Shown here piece after piece: positions 25,645 to 36,477 of a DNA stretch of 64,000 bases. Both the position numbers and the translations under genes were made by a program. This stretch comes from Desmodesmus armatus. Its lineage: Eukaryota > Chlorophyta > Chlorophyceae > Sphaeropleales > Scenedesmaceae. Positions within the stretch are counted from its first letter, which is position 1. The number at the start of each line of letters is the position of its first letter. The stretch spans positions 178,525 to 242,524 of the forward strand of contig VIIQ02000030.1 of the NCBI GenBank assembly GCA_007449985.2, written 5' to 3'. The notes beneath the pieces were generated by a model. It saw nothing but the letters and a program-made list of their open reading frames with translations, ran no database searches and was not told the DNA's origin.

Positions 25645-27013
25645 GAAGTTTCAACAAACTCAATTTACTGTAAAAGAGATGTGTACTGTGACAATGCTGC
25701 AGACTGCATGCCCGATTAGGCTGACTGGGGCGTGGGGGGTGTAGATGTCAGATCAGAGGTGCAGCCACGTTGCATCGTTATCTTACTTGTCTGCGCACAC
25801 GGCATGAAATGGCCGCTTTTTATCTCCTGAAGTCGATCTATCTTTCTAATCGAGTTGTGGCCTAACGCCCCATGAAACCATGAAACATGGGACGACGATC
25901 CATGTCACCACAGACAGCGTGTGCTTTTGCAAGTTTGTCTTTGTCCAATCCGTTTAGTAGGTGCTAACGGACGATAAAAACGGGATTCAGCCCAACGTCG
26001 TCAATGGTTACAGTCACAGTGCAACCCGAGCTTATTCTGCAAGCGCAGGCCAGATACTCGCTGCGCTGCCGAGGTGCAAAGTCAGATCTGCAGATCTGCT
26101 GCAGCCAACACCCTGCTCCTCCAGTCACAACCACCCAGTCGGTCAAGTTGCGGCCCTGGTCTTGCCGCACCCCATGCCCACCACCCTCCAGCTGCCGGTC
26201 ACCGGGTGACGTGCAGCCAGTGAGCGCCCCCCTGTAATGAGTAAGGTGCAGCTGGTCCGTAACAGATTGCCAGCACTCACAAGAGCGCCACTGGGCCGGA
26301 AAGCTGCTGATCACAGGCCCCCAGTCCTGTGCACCATGCAGCACGATACAGGCCAAGGCACACCTCGCCTGTTGTGCAGCCAGATCACATGCACCACTAC
26401 CACAGCAACCCATGCCAAACGTCAATGCATGCTGCATGCAACAGCTGCAACATGTATCTGCAGACAGCAGGCAGCAGCGCTTGCTGGCAGTGCATGTCCC
26501 CATGCTAATACACGTGCTGGCGCTGGCACTTCGCACAACAAGGATTGTACAAGATCAAACAAAGACAATCCGCAACCCAACACACCATCCACAAAAGGCC
26601 ATGGCTTCTGCTTCAAAAGGGCGGCGGCCACCAATGTGCTTGCTGACAGTAGCAATGCGCCGCTGCCCACGCACAGCTGCATTCGCCATGCTCCGGACTG
26701 CCCCAGCTGGTCCCCTGCCATCAAATCCCAAACCATACACAGGGTGTATAGGTGGTAGCCACCACCTTCCCATCCACAGCTGCTTCCATCTGCTGTAAGG
26801 ACCACCCCTCCATCACTGCAGCAGCCTCCTCCCTCCCACCCTGCTGGTGCAGCTACTCCACGCAGCAGCCGCAGATGCAGAACCCGCTGCATCCCTGCTG
26901 TCGGTGAGCCTCACTGCGCCCAGCCACAGTCTGCTGCTGCCACTCGGTGCAGTGCTGTGCAATGCCGCATGCCAGGCGCTGCAAGCTCCCCACAGCACTG
27001 ACGCGCCCTGCCC
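25645..27013. other. Intergenic region with no recognised gene
   Basis: About 1.4 kb lies between the NYN gene start and the end of the PARP-finger gene copy B, both minus strand. Open stretches at 25964-26536 and 26422-26892 (minus) have no family signature, atypical composition and no splice structure. A TTACA at 26008-26012 is a possible poly(A) signal for copy B. The stretch 25680-25960 is somewhat AT-richer and is a plausible promoter for the NYN gene. Confidence 0.45.
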
Positions 27014-29801
27014 TTACTCGTCGCTGCCCTCTGCATCATCCTCAGACTCTGCAGCAGCCTTGGCTGATGGCTTCCTGCTGCGCTTGCCAGACTCTGCAGC
27101 AGCCTTGGCTGCTGGCTTCTTGGCTGGCTTGGCAGCAGCTGGCTTCTCCTCAGCTGCTGGCTGCTTCTTGGGCCTGCCACGGCCCTGCAGGGCAGGGAGC
27201 ACAGGGCGGGTAAGGAGCACAAAAGCAACAGCGGCAGAGCAATACGCAACACGTTACAATGTTGCAGCACAAGGCTGGTGAGGCAGTTGACACTCTTCAT
27301 GCTCCTACATCAGTTGAAAGTTCTCCACACATGGCCAGTTCCAAGGCCGCTGTACGCCTTCGCACAAGCAAGCCAACACAGAAGCTGCTCAGCGACACAA
27401 CAACACAGTGGTGCAGCTGCAGCTGGCAAGGAGTCACCCTCACCCTCTTGGCAGGTGGTGGTGCAGCCTCCTCCTCCTCCTCCTGCTCGTCCTCCTCCTC
27501 ATCCTCCTCTGGCTCAGGCTGTGGCACCTTGCGGGGGCGCCCACGCCCACGCTTGACGGGGGCAGCCTCAGCCTCAGACTTCTTGGCACCTGCTGACAGA
27601 CGCAAGAGAGGGGCGGCAAGGTGAAGACGAAATGAGGGGCGGCAGAGGTGGGGCGGAAAGGAGGGGTGGAAGAGGTGGAGCGGAAAGGTGAGGCGGAGGA
27701 AGTGGGGCGCAGGGAAGTGAGTTTGACAGGTCGCGCGTAGGCGAAGACGGGGGAGGGGGTGGTGAGAGGGGAGCACAGAGGGGTGGCATGAGGCAGTTGA
27801 AAGATCTGCAGGAGTTGGCTACAAGCCAGGTGGGTATGGCAGGGTTTCAGCTGTTGCCAAACGGCAAGGCTTGCAGGTGCGCATTAGTTGTGTGCCAAGC
27901 TTCAGGCAGTATTTGTAGGCATCACACCACCGGCACTGCGCTGGCCTAGAACATGTGGGGTGCGCATGCATAAGTATGTTGGACGCCGACCCCACAAGTT
28001 CTAAGCCAGCGCAGTGACGCTGTACAATGCCTACACATGATGCGTAAAGACTTCGGTACCAAAGCAGACGCTGTTGGCAGCAATGTGGCTGTGCCTCTTT
28101 CACCCTCGGCTTACCTGCTGGCTTGCTCTTCTTTGCAGCAGGCTCAGCCTTCTTGACACCTGCAGTGGTCGCAGCAGCAGCAGCAGCAAAGGTAATGTCG
28201 AGTTCATCCACGCCCCACTGTAAACATATATATACAGACCGTCATGCGCCCAAAACCATGTACACCGCCAAATCCACCAGCACACTGGCAACTAACAGTG
28301 AAGGGCGACTCTGGTTGGGGGATGTGCTGCCTGTGACAAGCAATGCACTGAGTTGCACCTGTCTGCCCCGGCCCACAGCAGGATGAGGCTCCATTATATT
28401 CAGATGGGTTGAAGTGCAGCCACACCTTTGCCGCGCACTTTCCTGACACTGCCGAGGGCATATATGTTGTTGCAGGGTCGTCGCTTCCTTTTGTAACCCC
28501 CCCATCATCCCCACCACCACTGCATGTTTGCGCAAAGGGACCCAGGTAGACCTTTGACACGCACCACACCTCTTCACGCTGCCTGCAGCCCTCAGTCGAT
28601 ACCTCAGGCACCTCCTCTGGCCTGATTCTCACCACATGGTGTTCATTCAGCCCTTGCCCAAGGTTCATCCCAGCCCCCACGCGCCCCGTGTCTCTCACCT
28701 GCACCGCGCTTCTTGGCTGCAGCTGGGGGCTCAGGCGTCTCCTCAGGCTCCTCACCCTCCTCAGACTCCTCACTGCTCTCAGCAGCAGCAGCCTCAGCCT
28801 CGGCTGCCTCTGCAAAGACAAAAGGAAAACGAAACAAGTATGAACATATATTCACATGAGCTCGTGTACACACGCCGCACTCAGCAGCAGCAGCCTCAGC
28901 CTCTGCTGCAACTGCAAAAAACAAAGTGAAAACAGAAAAATCTGTACGCATACCCTTATCTACTAAGCTGCAGAACAACGCTGCTACCGGTGACTGCCTT
29001 GCATTCGCTCAGGACAGCCGTGCTTATGCATGCTCCAGGGTTGAACAGATGGCACGCATGGCAAGCAGACAAGACCCCAGGCCCCACCCCACCTGCAGCC
29101 TTTACTGATGGCTTCTTCTGGCGCTTGCTGCCGCGCTGGGGCTCTGCTGCTGCGGGGGCGGGCGCCTCGTCCTCACTAGAAGCAGCCTCCTGCTCACTCT
29201 CAACATTGGCAGCCTGGGGAGTGAGGGACCCGGGTGGGGGCCAGTTGGGTGTACAAATGTCAGCAAAAGTAAGCTTGGAGGCGGACAGCAGCGTGGTTTC
29301 ATGGAGTGGGAGGGTGGGAGTGTCGGTGCTGTAGCTCCTAGTTAATGGGGCATCACCTGCAGTGGCCTTCGACATCAAGATTGGTGCATCCAGAGGGTAA
29401 CCTGCACTCCTGACGGCCCTGTTTCGCAATGCCCCAAAGCTCCCCACTCCTAGCCCGAATTCCAACTTTCACAGTTGGAATGATGGCTTGCGTTCACAGC
29501 CACACCAACTGGCTGACAAACAGTGCCTCCCAGGCTCTCCTTCTTGCCACCCATGTACGCCCTCTTGGCCCCTCCCCCCCCCCCCCCCACACACACACAC
29601 ACACAGTACAATCATCATCTATGCAGTGCTTTCATCCACAGCTCCACATTGTGCTTGCTGGACTATGCTTCCATGCTCTACCTTCTTGCTACCCCTCTTG
29701 GAAGCCGGCTTCTCCGCCTCCTTCTGCTGCTTGGCAGCGGCCTTGCCGGCAGCTGCAGCACCCCCATTGGCGCCCTTGGCAGCGCCCTTGTCAGCCCTCA
29801 T
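27014..29801 (-). CDS. PARP-finger/AT-hook gene, copy B, lacking the zinc finger
   Basis: Partial tandem duplicate of the gene at 31512-36477. Exons visible: 29682-29801 (MRADKGAAKGANGG start), 29093-29213, 28699-28809, a tentative 28426-28448, 28115-28217, 27444-27589 and 27014-27184. With the small exon included, all phases agree. The product alternates basic Lys/Ala blocks (AAAKQQKEAEKPASKRGSKK), Glu/Ser-rich acidic blocks (AESSEESEEGEEPEETPEPP) and two AT-hooks (KRGRGRPRK and GRGRPKK). It ends at TGA-free SEDDAEGSDE and a TAA stop. It looks like a chromatin or DNA-binding tail protein of the HMGA/H1-like sort. The PARP zinc finger exons are missing. A start codon exists at the very first base of its first exon where copy A has ATC. 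Expression as an independent gene is uncertain, and it could be a pseudogene or a source of 3' exons for copy A. Confidence 0.6.
29570..29606. repeat. Poly-C tract followed by (CA)n
   Basis: A run of C bases interrupted once by T leads into about nine CA dinucleotides. It lies in the intron of copy B between 29214 and 29681. Simple slippage repeat, absent from the equivalent position of copy A. Confidence 0.85.
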
Positions 29802-30379
29802 CTACAGCACACACAGACATGGTTGTTAGGTGGGGATGTATGGTGTCACAAGATTGGTTCGCCTGTAGATACAGGCCCTGCGTTGTCGGAAAACACACGC
29901 GGACAGGTGGCATATGGTAGCAGCAAGCCCAGGTGGGTACTGCAGGCAGCGGTGCTGGAGCTTCCACAGGACTACTCAAAGCTACCTGGCCTGTCAGTAC
30001 ACCTTTTAACTAAGTTTAGACATGCACGTATCAGCACTGCTGTAGGGTACTATGCACAGGGCATGAAAGGTACAGTAGGTGCGGGCAGCAACCAAGGCAC
30101 TGACACTTCTTGTCCTGCTCCTGTGTGCTAGCCTAGACCCGTGGTGGTGCTGTAACGGAACCACCACACCCACCGTATATCTGTTGCAGACGCCTTTGGT
30201 CACAACCAAGGAGGGTCTCTACTCCACTCCACGGACTTTCGAAACCAGAGATCAGACTTCCTTGCCTTTCACAAATAGCAAGACCAGCACTGTCTCTGCA
30301 AACGCAAACGAAAGCGCAACAATGAACAAAACGATCATACTGAACCGCCTTGGTAGGAGTTGTGGAAGGCAACAATGCA

Positions 30380-30560
30380 TAACACACAGCCAAATAAATA
30401 GCTCCTACAGCTACGTGGAAACCGTGAAAACCAGTAGTCAAGTAAAATGCAGACCCATACACTGTATCACTAAATGTGAAAGGTGCAGAAGCCGGTACTG
30501 ATACCACCCAGAACCCAAGGAAGTAGGAACGCGACCTCCTAATCAAAGATAAGAAAGAGG
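30380..30560 (-). pseudogene. cox3: cox3 fragment (cytochrome c oxidase subunit III)
   Basis: The minus strand encodes [20 protein letters not shown] followed by [20 protein letters not shown]. This is the highly conserved cox3 segment around the xxGFHGxHVxxG helix. Only about 60 residues are recognisable, less than a quarter of the usual 260 or so. Similarity fades a few residues upstream at VVSVP, possibly through an indel. There is no start, no end and no targeting sequence. It cannot be a working nuclear cox3 and is read as part of the NUMT. Confidence 0.85.
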
Positions 30561-31149
30561 ATGGCGACCAGGTAAAAACTAGCTGAAGGAGCCGATCCTC
30601 CCGTCTAGAGCAGATAATGCACTCTTTTAGTGGGCTCCTGTATAGACCTTCTAGACAAGTCAGGTGCTCTGGAAAAGACCACCTCTTTGTTTTGGGGTCT
30701 GCCATCTGGCAAAGCCAGTAGCCAGTGCCTGAGCCTTTGCCTTACTTTGGCATTGCTAGTGCACTTTTATGCTATACTGGTTTCTGACCTGTCAGTCAGG
30801 ACATCTTCCTTTCAGTGCTTGCCTTGTCGTAGGCAGTGCCCCAAAAGGCATCTGGCAAATTTTTTTATGGGTGTTTAGACATTTAGTTATTTTCTAATGC
30901 CATTTTCTTTTTTAAATTTGCTGTACCTGGCCATTGGCATCTGGGCTTTAGCTCTAGCCATAGGGCATAAGCACTAGCCGAAGGGCTCTGGCTTTGCCAT
31001 AAAGCACTGGCGTTAGCCAGGCTAGGCTAGGCAAAGCCAGTGTGCTCTTGATATGATATCACCTATGCGATAACCAATTAATATCTTTTACTATTTTTTA
31101 TACTTTATTTTTATTTCTATTTATTAAATAACACAGTAATTCTTAAAGA

Positions 31150-31325
31150 ACCCGAAGACAAGCGACCTAAGCCTGAGCAGGTTGAAGGGGGGCGAATAGC
31201 CCTCATATTGGAAGACCGAACCGGTGACTGTTTGAGTCATTATCAGTGATCAGGTTCCGCACGTTGTCTAAGGAGACGGTGCACCGAACGACAGGTTTGA
31301 TAAGCTGCACGTTACCTTGAAAAAC
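31150..31325 (+). pseudogene. Mitochondrial LSU rRNA fragment (domain II)
   Basis: The plus strand has GCGACCTAAGCCTGAGCAGG, then TTGAAGG, then GGAAGACCGAACCGG, in the order and spacing of domain II of large-subunit rRNA (bacterial and plastid forms read CGACCTAGCCATG...CAGGTTGAAGG...GGAGGACCGAACC). Chlorophycean mitochondrial rRNAs are encoded in scattered pieces, so an isolated domain fits an organelle origin. Matching is from memory of the conserved core, and the ends are approximate. Confidence 0.7.
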
Positions 31326-31511
31326 TTCACAGGAGAAATGGAGCCACAACGGCACAGCAGCTGGCTGCTGTGAATCTGTGCCTTTGCTGACCTTTTGCTG
31401 TGATGGTCAGTATCCCTGAGGAAGGCTGCTGCCCTCTGCCTCATCCTCAGACTCAGCAGCAGCCTTCCTGCCGCGCTTGGCTGCTGGCCTTTGGCAGCTG
31501 CTGACTTCTCC

Positions 31512-34500
31512 TCAGCTGCTCAGCTTCTTGGGCCTGCCACGGCCCTGCAGGGTAGGGTGCACAGGGTAGGGAGCAACAAAGCAACAGGGGCAGGAGAAGG
31601 CGCAACATATTACTTACTGCAGCACAGGCTGGTGAGGCAGCTGGCACTTGAGGGGCCAGCCCCGCACATGCCATTGATGGGAGTTCAAGGCTGCTGTATG
31701 CCTTTACACAAGCAGGTCACCACGGAGGCTAAGCAGTGAGAAGGATACTGTCAGGAGGCTGCAGTTGGCACCAAAAAAGTCACTGACCCTCTTGGCAGGT
31801 GGTGCTGCCTCCTCCTCCTCCTCCTCCTCCTCCTGCTCGTCCTCCTCCTCTTCCTCCTCTGGTTCAGGCTGTGGCACCTTGCGGGGGCGCCCACGCCCAC
31901 GCTTGACGGGGGCAGCCTCAGCCTCAGACTTCTTGGCATTGCCTGCTGGGAGCGGGAAACAGGGGCGCGGTTGGGAAACAGGAAGGATGTTTCAGGGATG
32001 GCCGATAAGCAAGGCGAACGGGAGGGAAGGGGAATCCAGCATTGGCAAATGGGCCAGCCTCAGCCTCTGCTTTCTTGGCACCTCCTGAAGGCAAGACGCA
32101 AGAGAGGGGTGGAGGGAGGGGGGGGGGGGGTGGCGGACAGGAGGTTTTGGGAAGATGGAGCGAAAGGAAGGGTGCAAGAAGTGGAGCGCAAATAGGTGAA
32201 GTGCAGGACGTGGGGCGCAGGGAAGTGGGTTTGACTGGTCGTCCTTAGGCAAAGGCGGTGGGAGGGGGTAGTCAGAGGGGAGCGCGGAGGGGTAGAGTGA
32301 GGCAGGTAAGAAGCTTGCAGGAGTGAACTACAAGCAAGATGGGTATGGTAGGGTTTCAGCTGTTGCCAAACGGCAAAGCTTGCAGGCGTGTGCGCATGAG
32401 TTTGTGTGCCATGCTTCAGGCAGCATGTGTATGCATCACATCACCGGCACTGCGCTGGCCTAGAACATGTGGGGTGCGCATCCAACAGTATGTTAGACGC
32501 CAACCCAACAAGTTCTAAGCCAGCGCAATGCCGCTGTACAATGCGAACATATGATGTGTGATGTGACTTCAGTATCGCAGTGGATGTTTCTGGCAGCAAT
32601 GTGGCTGTGCCCCTTCGACCCTGGGCCTACCTGCTGGCTTGCTCTTCTTTGCCGCAGGCTCAGCCTTCTTGACACCTGCGTTGATTGCAGCAGCAGCAGC
32701 AGCAAAGACAAGGTCCAAATCATCCACGCCCCACTACAAGGTCCATATCATCCACGCCACACTGCAAACATATTCTTACAGACTGCCATGCGCCCACAGC
32801 CCTGTACACCGCCAGATCCACCAGCACACTGGCAACCAACAGTGTCAGAGCGACTCTGCTGGGAGATGTGCTGCCTGTCACAGCCAGTACAATGAGCTCA
32901 TGCACCATTCTGCCCTGGCCCACAGCAGGAGGAGGCTGCAATAAATTCAAATGGGTCAAAGTGCAGCCACACCTTTTCCGCGCTCTTTCCTGACTACTGC
33001 AGAGGGCTCACATGTTGTTGCAAGCTCGTCACCTCCTTTTGAAACCCCCCACCACCCCCACCACCACTGCATCCTTGCTCAACAGGAACCAGGTAGCCCT
33101 CCCATCCGCACCACACCTCTTCGTGCTGCCTGCGGCCCTCAGGCCTTTCCTCAGGCGTCGCCTTAGGCCTTACTCTCACCACAAGGTGCTCATCATAGCC
33201 ACGCAGCCTCTCTCCCTGCCCAGGTCCCCCCCCCCTCTCACCTGCAGCGCGCTTCTTGGCTGCAGCTGGGGGCTCAGGCGTCTCCTCAGGCTCCTCACCC
33301 TCCTCAGACTCCTCACTGCTCTCAGCAGCAGCAGCCTCAGCCTCTGCAAGAAACAGAAGAAAAACAGAGGAGTCTGTACACACACCCATGTCCATACAAG
33401 CTGCACGATCACGCCGCTGACGGCCTTGCATCCGTTGATTGCAGCCGATCTTGCACATGGTCCAGGGTGCCAGACAGGCGGCACTCACGGCATGCATGAA
33501 AAACCCATGCCAGGCGACCCCCCCCACCCCACCTGCAGCCTTTACTGATGGCTTCTTCTGGCGCTTGCTGTCGCGCTGGGGCTCTGCTGCTGCAGGGGCG
33601 GGTGCCTCCTCCTCTTCACTGGAGGCAGCCTCCTCCTCGTCACTCTCAACCTTGGCAGCCTGGGAAGAGGATGCCGAGTTGAAAGCATGCGAGGGGGGGT
33701 GCAGTGTCAAACAGTGGGGATCATGGAAGGGATAGCAGCGTGGTGTGCATTGGGGAGTGACGGTGCTCCAGTCCTTGCATGTGCTGGCATCAACTGGAGT
33801 GGCCTGGGGCATGTAATGTGCATCAAGAGAGAGAAGTGCCCCACGGACTGCCCTTTTGCGCAATGCGCAAGGTTCCCCGATTCTAGCCTCTACGTTCTAC
33901 CTTCCACTCTTGAGATAATAGCTTGCGTACACACACGCATAAGCTGGCGCGCAACTTGTGCCTCCCAGGCTCTCCGCCTTGCCGCTCCTTGGCTCATAAC
34001 CCTCCACATGCACAGATATGGTGTGGCTTTCGTCCACAGCTAAGTATTGCATATCGTGCCTGCTAGACTATGCTTCCCATGCTGTACCTTCTTGGCACCC
34101 CTCTTGGCCGGCTCTTTGGCAGCCGGCTTCTCAGCCTCCTTCTGCTGCTTGGCAGCGGCCTTGCCGGCAGCTGCAGCGTCACCCTTGGCGGCCTTGGCAG
34201 CCATCTTGTCAGCCTTGATCTGCAGCACACACAGGCACGGCTCAGCCGTGACAGCGGCTGTCATGTGGACATACTTTGTGCAACAGTATTGGTTGATTGT
34301 AGACACAGGACCTGTGTTATCGAGAGAGGAAAACAGGCAACACGGTGTACCTTTGTGGACGTTCCAGCACGGTTGAGTTACTGCCTGCAGCGCCCAGCCT
34401 GGCTTGCTGCTACCATATGCCAATTGTCCTAAAGCATATGGAGTGCCATTGCCTTAGCCCTGGAGCATGCATGTGATGAGCCGTCCTCAAAGGATGCGAG

Positions 34501-36477
34501 GCCAACGGGAGGAATCCTATGGCGTTACGATACAAAGGGGGTGTATCGGATTATTTCTATATGGTACCAGCAAGCTGAGCTGGGCACTGCAGGCAGAAAT
34601 GAAGCCGTGCTGGTGCTTGTGTTTTCAAGGACAAGTGGCATATGGTGGCAGCAAGCCAACCTGGGCGCTGCAGGCAGTGACTGAGCCGTGCTGGACCTTC
34701 GACAAAGGTACACCTTGTTGCCTGGCCTGCCTGTATAACCCTCAATGCAACCTAAGGTGCAGATAAATGCCATCAAAATACATGGTGCCCTGGGATGCGC
34801 ACCATCCTTAAAAACCAGAGACCACCGTACCCAACATGCAGAGGGATGATGCATCATGCGGTTGCATGTCAGGCCAGTGTTACCACACATGCAAAACTCG
34901 ATCCCAGCGTTCACCCGCACCTTGTCCCCAGCCTCCTTGCACTTGGGCACTAACCCTCCTTCAGCTTAAAAGATGCACACCATCCCAGATAACCAGAGGC
35001 CGCCCTTTCCAACATGCAGCGAGATGACTTTGGGCTCTAAAAAATCAGGCCAGTGATACCACACATGTACGAATTCATGTGTCATGTGTGTTGATTGTCA
35101 GATGTAGCGCGCTCGGAGTTGACTTTCAAAAAAACACACCTTGTCCTCCGCCTCCTTGCACTCGGGCACCTGTCCCTCCTTCAGCGCCGCCTCCACGCGC
35201 GCCTTGTCAGCAGGCTTCAGCTCACTGAAGCCCAGCAGGTTGTCCACTGACCCGATGCTCTGCAGCACCTTGGCTGTCACACAGCGCCTGAGGATTGGAT
35301 AAAAGGAACGCGCAGCATGCAGGACAGGGCAGCATCAGTTTGGGTAGTGTTCTTGTGCACTGTCACACAGCGCCTAGAGAATCACCCAAAGGAGCGCGCA
35401 GCATGCAGGAAAGGGCAGCATCAGTTTGGGTAGTGTTCTTGTGCATGCTCTTTGATTAAGACGCCGGCTTCGCATGCTGGTTGCGCCTTTGTCAGTACAT
35501 ACTGCCTGCTTAGACAGCAGCGACCCAACATGCGCCATGCCTGGGGACACGTCTTGGAGAACGAAAAGTATGCTCAGCACAGGCACCTGCAGCAGCTGTC
35601 GCGCCCATGCATGCTGCGTGCCAAGTGCTGCTCTCCAGCAGGATGCATGTGAGGGTTTTGAGTTGCTGCTGGGTGCTGCTTACCAGTGCTTCCACTGGCT
35701 GCTGGGGCCGTTTGCGGTCACGAAGCTGGTGCCCAGCCTCAGCTCTCCTGCAGGGCGCCAGGACAGCAAACACAGTGTGTCAACACACTGAACACGCATT
35801 CTTGTCTAGGCCCTACCAGAAACGCATTGAATGTTCCCCTTTTGGCTTGCCCCTGCTGTGATGCCATGATGGCAAGGGAGTGAAGCCAGGCCTCCTCCTT
35901 GATAATGGTCACAAATGCAGGCAGACTGTGTAGCAAGCAAGGAGTGAGCAAGGTGCAGAGGTGTGCAGCTCTGCACGACCAGACCTCAGGTCCCTGTCTT
36001 ACATACACAACAAGCTGCATTGCCCCCCACTTCACTTCACACTCAGCCTATCGGTTGCTGGGCAACATGCTATCTAATCACTCACCCTTCTCAATCTTGC
36101 GGTCTAAGCTGACGACCTCACACACTGCCTTGGGGCCCTTGCAGGCGGCACGGCCTGACCTGCACACACAGACAAAGGGGTGCAGCATGCTCCTAACAGT
36201 GGCAACAGGCTTGAAGCATCTGTTGCACATGCTTGAACGTTGCTGAGCAGGTGCAGTCTTGCAGCACCAGTGCGGTTTAAGCATGACGCAACATGTGTGG
36301 GGACAATGCACGAGTCCATCGATGCCACCAACTTTTTTGAATGGCACCATTCTCGCAGCTGCTGGTATGCTGCGCTGTTGTTCATTGGTGCCTGCTTGAG
36401 GTTGCCACCTAGCAAGCGTGCAGTGCTGCAACTCACTTGGCATATTCCACGGTGTAGGTGGTTTCCGAATCTGACAT
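31512..36477 (-). CDS. PARP-type zinc finger / AT-hook protein, copy A
   Basis: Exons joined in phase: 36437-36477, 36086-36159, 35684-35747, 35140-35287, 34088-34219, 33533-33659 and 33242-33343. Further exons are 32631-32733, 31788-31942 and 31512-31544. The link between 33242 and 32733 needs a small exon I could not place. Residues 1-100 form a PARP-type finger: YTVEYAKSGRAACKGPKAVC, IEKGELRLGTSF, then WKHWRCVTAKVL and SVDNLLGFSELKPADKARVE. It uses the C-KGPKx-C spacing seen in many fungal and algal members, with H and C in KHWRC. Such fingers bind broken or nicked DNA. Basic Lys/Ala blocks, acidic Glu/Ser blocks and AT-hooks follow, so a nuclear chromatin role is likely. There is no PARP catalytic domain. 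The last exon reads GRGRPKKLSS and then stops because of a 2-base deletion relative to copy B. It diverges from the helicase gene at 37114. Confidence 0.72.
34380..34690. repeat. Dispersed short repeat, CAGCAAGC...CTGCAGGCAG type
   Basis: A unit of about 45 bases (ATGGTxxCAGCAAGC, about nine bases, GGGCxCTGCAGGCAG) occurs at about 34560 and 34637 in direct orientation, and at about 34380-34425 as an inverted copy. Another copy lies at about 29910-29950 in unit B. All sit in the intron region around the finger-exon deletion breakpoint. No coding capacity. Confidence 0.65.
34805..35190. repeat. Degenerate tandem pair including part of an exon
   Basis: About 180 bases at 34805-34975 resemble 34985-35190. 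The copied portion includes a decayed version of the end of exon 35140-35287: on the minus strand 34915-34950 reads PKCKEAGDK, compared with PECKEAEDK in the real exon. The decayed copy also retains GGTGCGGG at its donor position, so it could act as a cryptic exon. Confidence 0.6.
35275..35446. repeat. 86-bp tandem repeat spanning a splice acceptor
   Basis: Two units with a period of 86 bases (TGTCACACAGCGCCT at 35275 and 35361). The first unit overlaps the start of exon 35140-35287 of copy A, so the acceptor and first codons of the exon are duplicated just upstream. In the upstream copy the acceptor reads TCTAG instead of CCTCAG. Confidence 0.85.

Larger units (their letters stand above)
27000..30270. 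repeat. Tandem duplication, unit B
   Basis: Exon sequences, many intron stretches and the upstream flank of this segment match 31430-36830 in the same order and orientation. The match continues beyond the first exon into the promoter-proximal flank (30030-30270 resembles 36600-36830). The counterpart of about 34750-36590, which carries the four PARP-finger exons, is absent, so unit B has an internal deletion of about 1.8 kb relative to unit A. It also has a small duplicated exon fragment at 28870-28920. Confidence 0.8.
30275..31330. other. NUMT: nuclear copy of mitochondrial DNA
   Basis: An island of about 1 kb that is much more AT-rich than its surroundings, especially 30880-31150. It contains a cox3 fragment on the minus strand, a spacer with small palindromes typical of organellar DNA (CTGGCAAAGCCAG at 30716-30728, and an inverted pair CTGGCTTTGCC / GGCAAAGCCAG near 30990 and 31029), and an LSU-rRNA fragment on the plus strand. 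Neither gene is complete. It lies exactly between duplication units B and A. Edges are estimated from where similarity to the duplicated flank stops (left) and where rRNA-like sequence stops (right). Confidence 0.82.

Noticed and set aside
25964..26892. Minus-strand frames downstream of copy B
   Set aside because: Cys/Ser/Gly-rich translations without motifs. More likely 3' UTR and spacer.
30133..30705. A functional nuclear cox3 gene
   Set aside because: Only about 60 conserved residues, no targeting extension, no start, and it sits in AT-rich mitochondrial-type DNA with an rRNA fragment.
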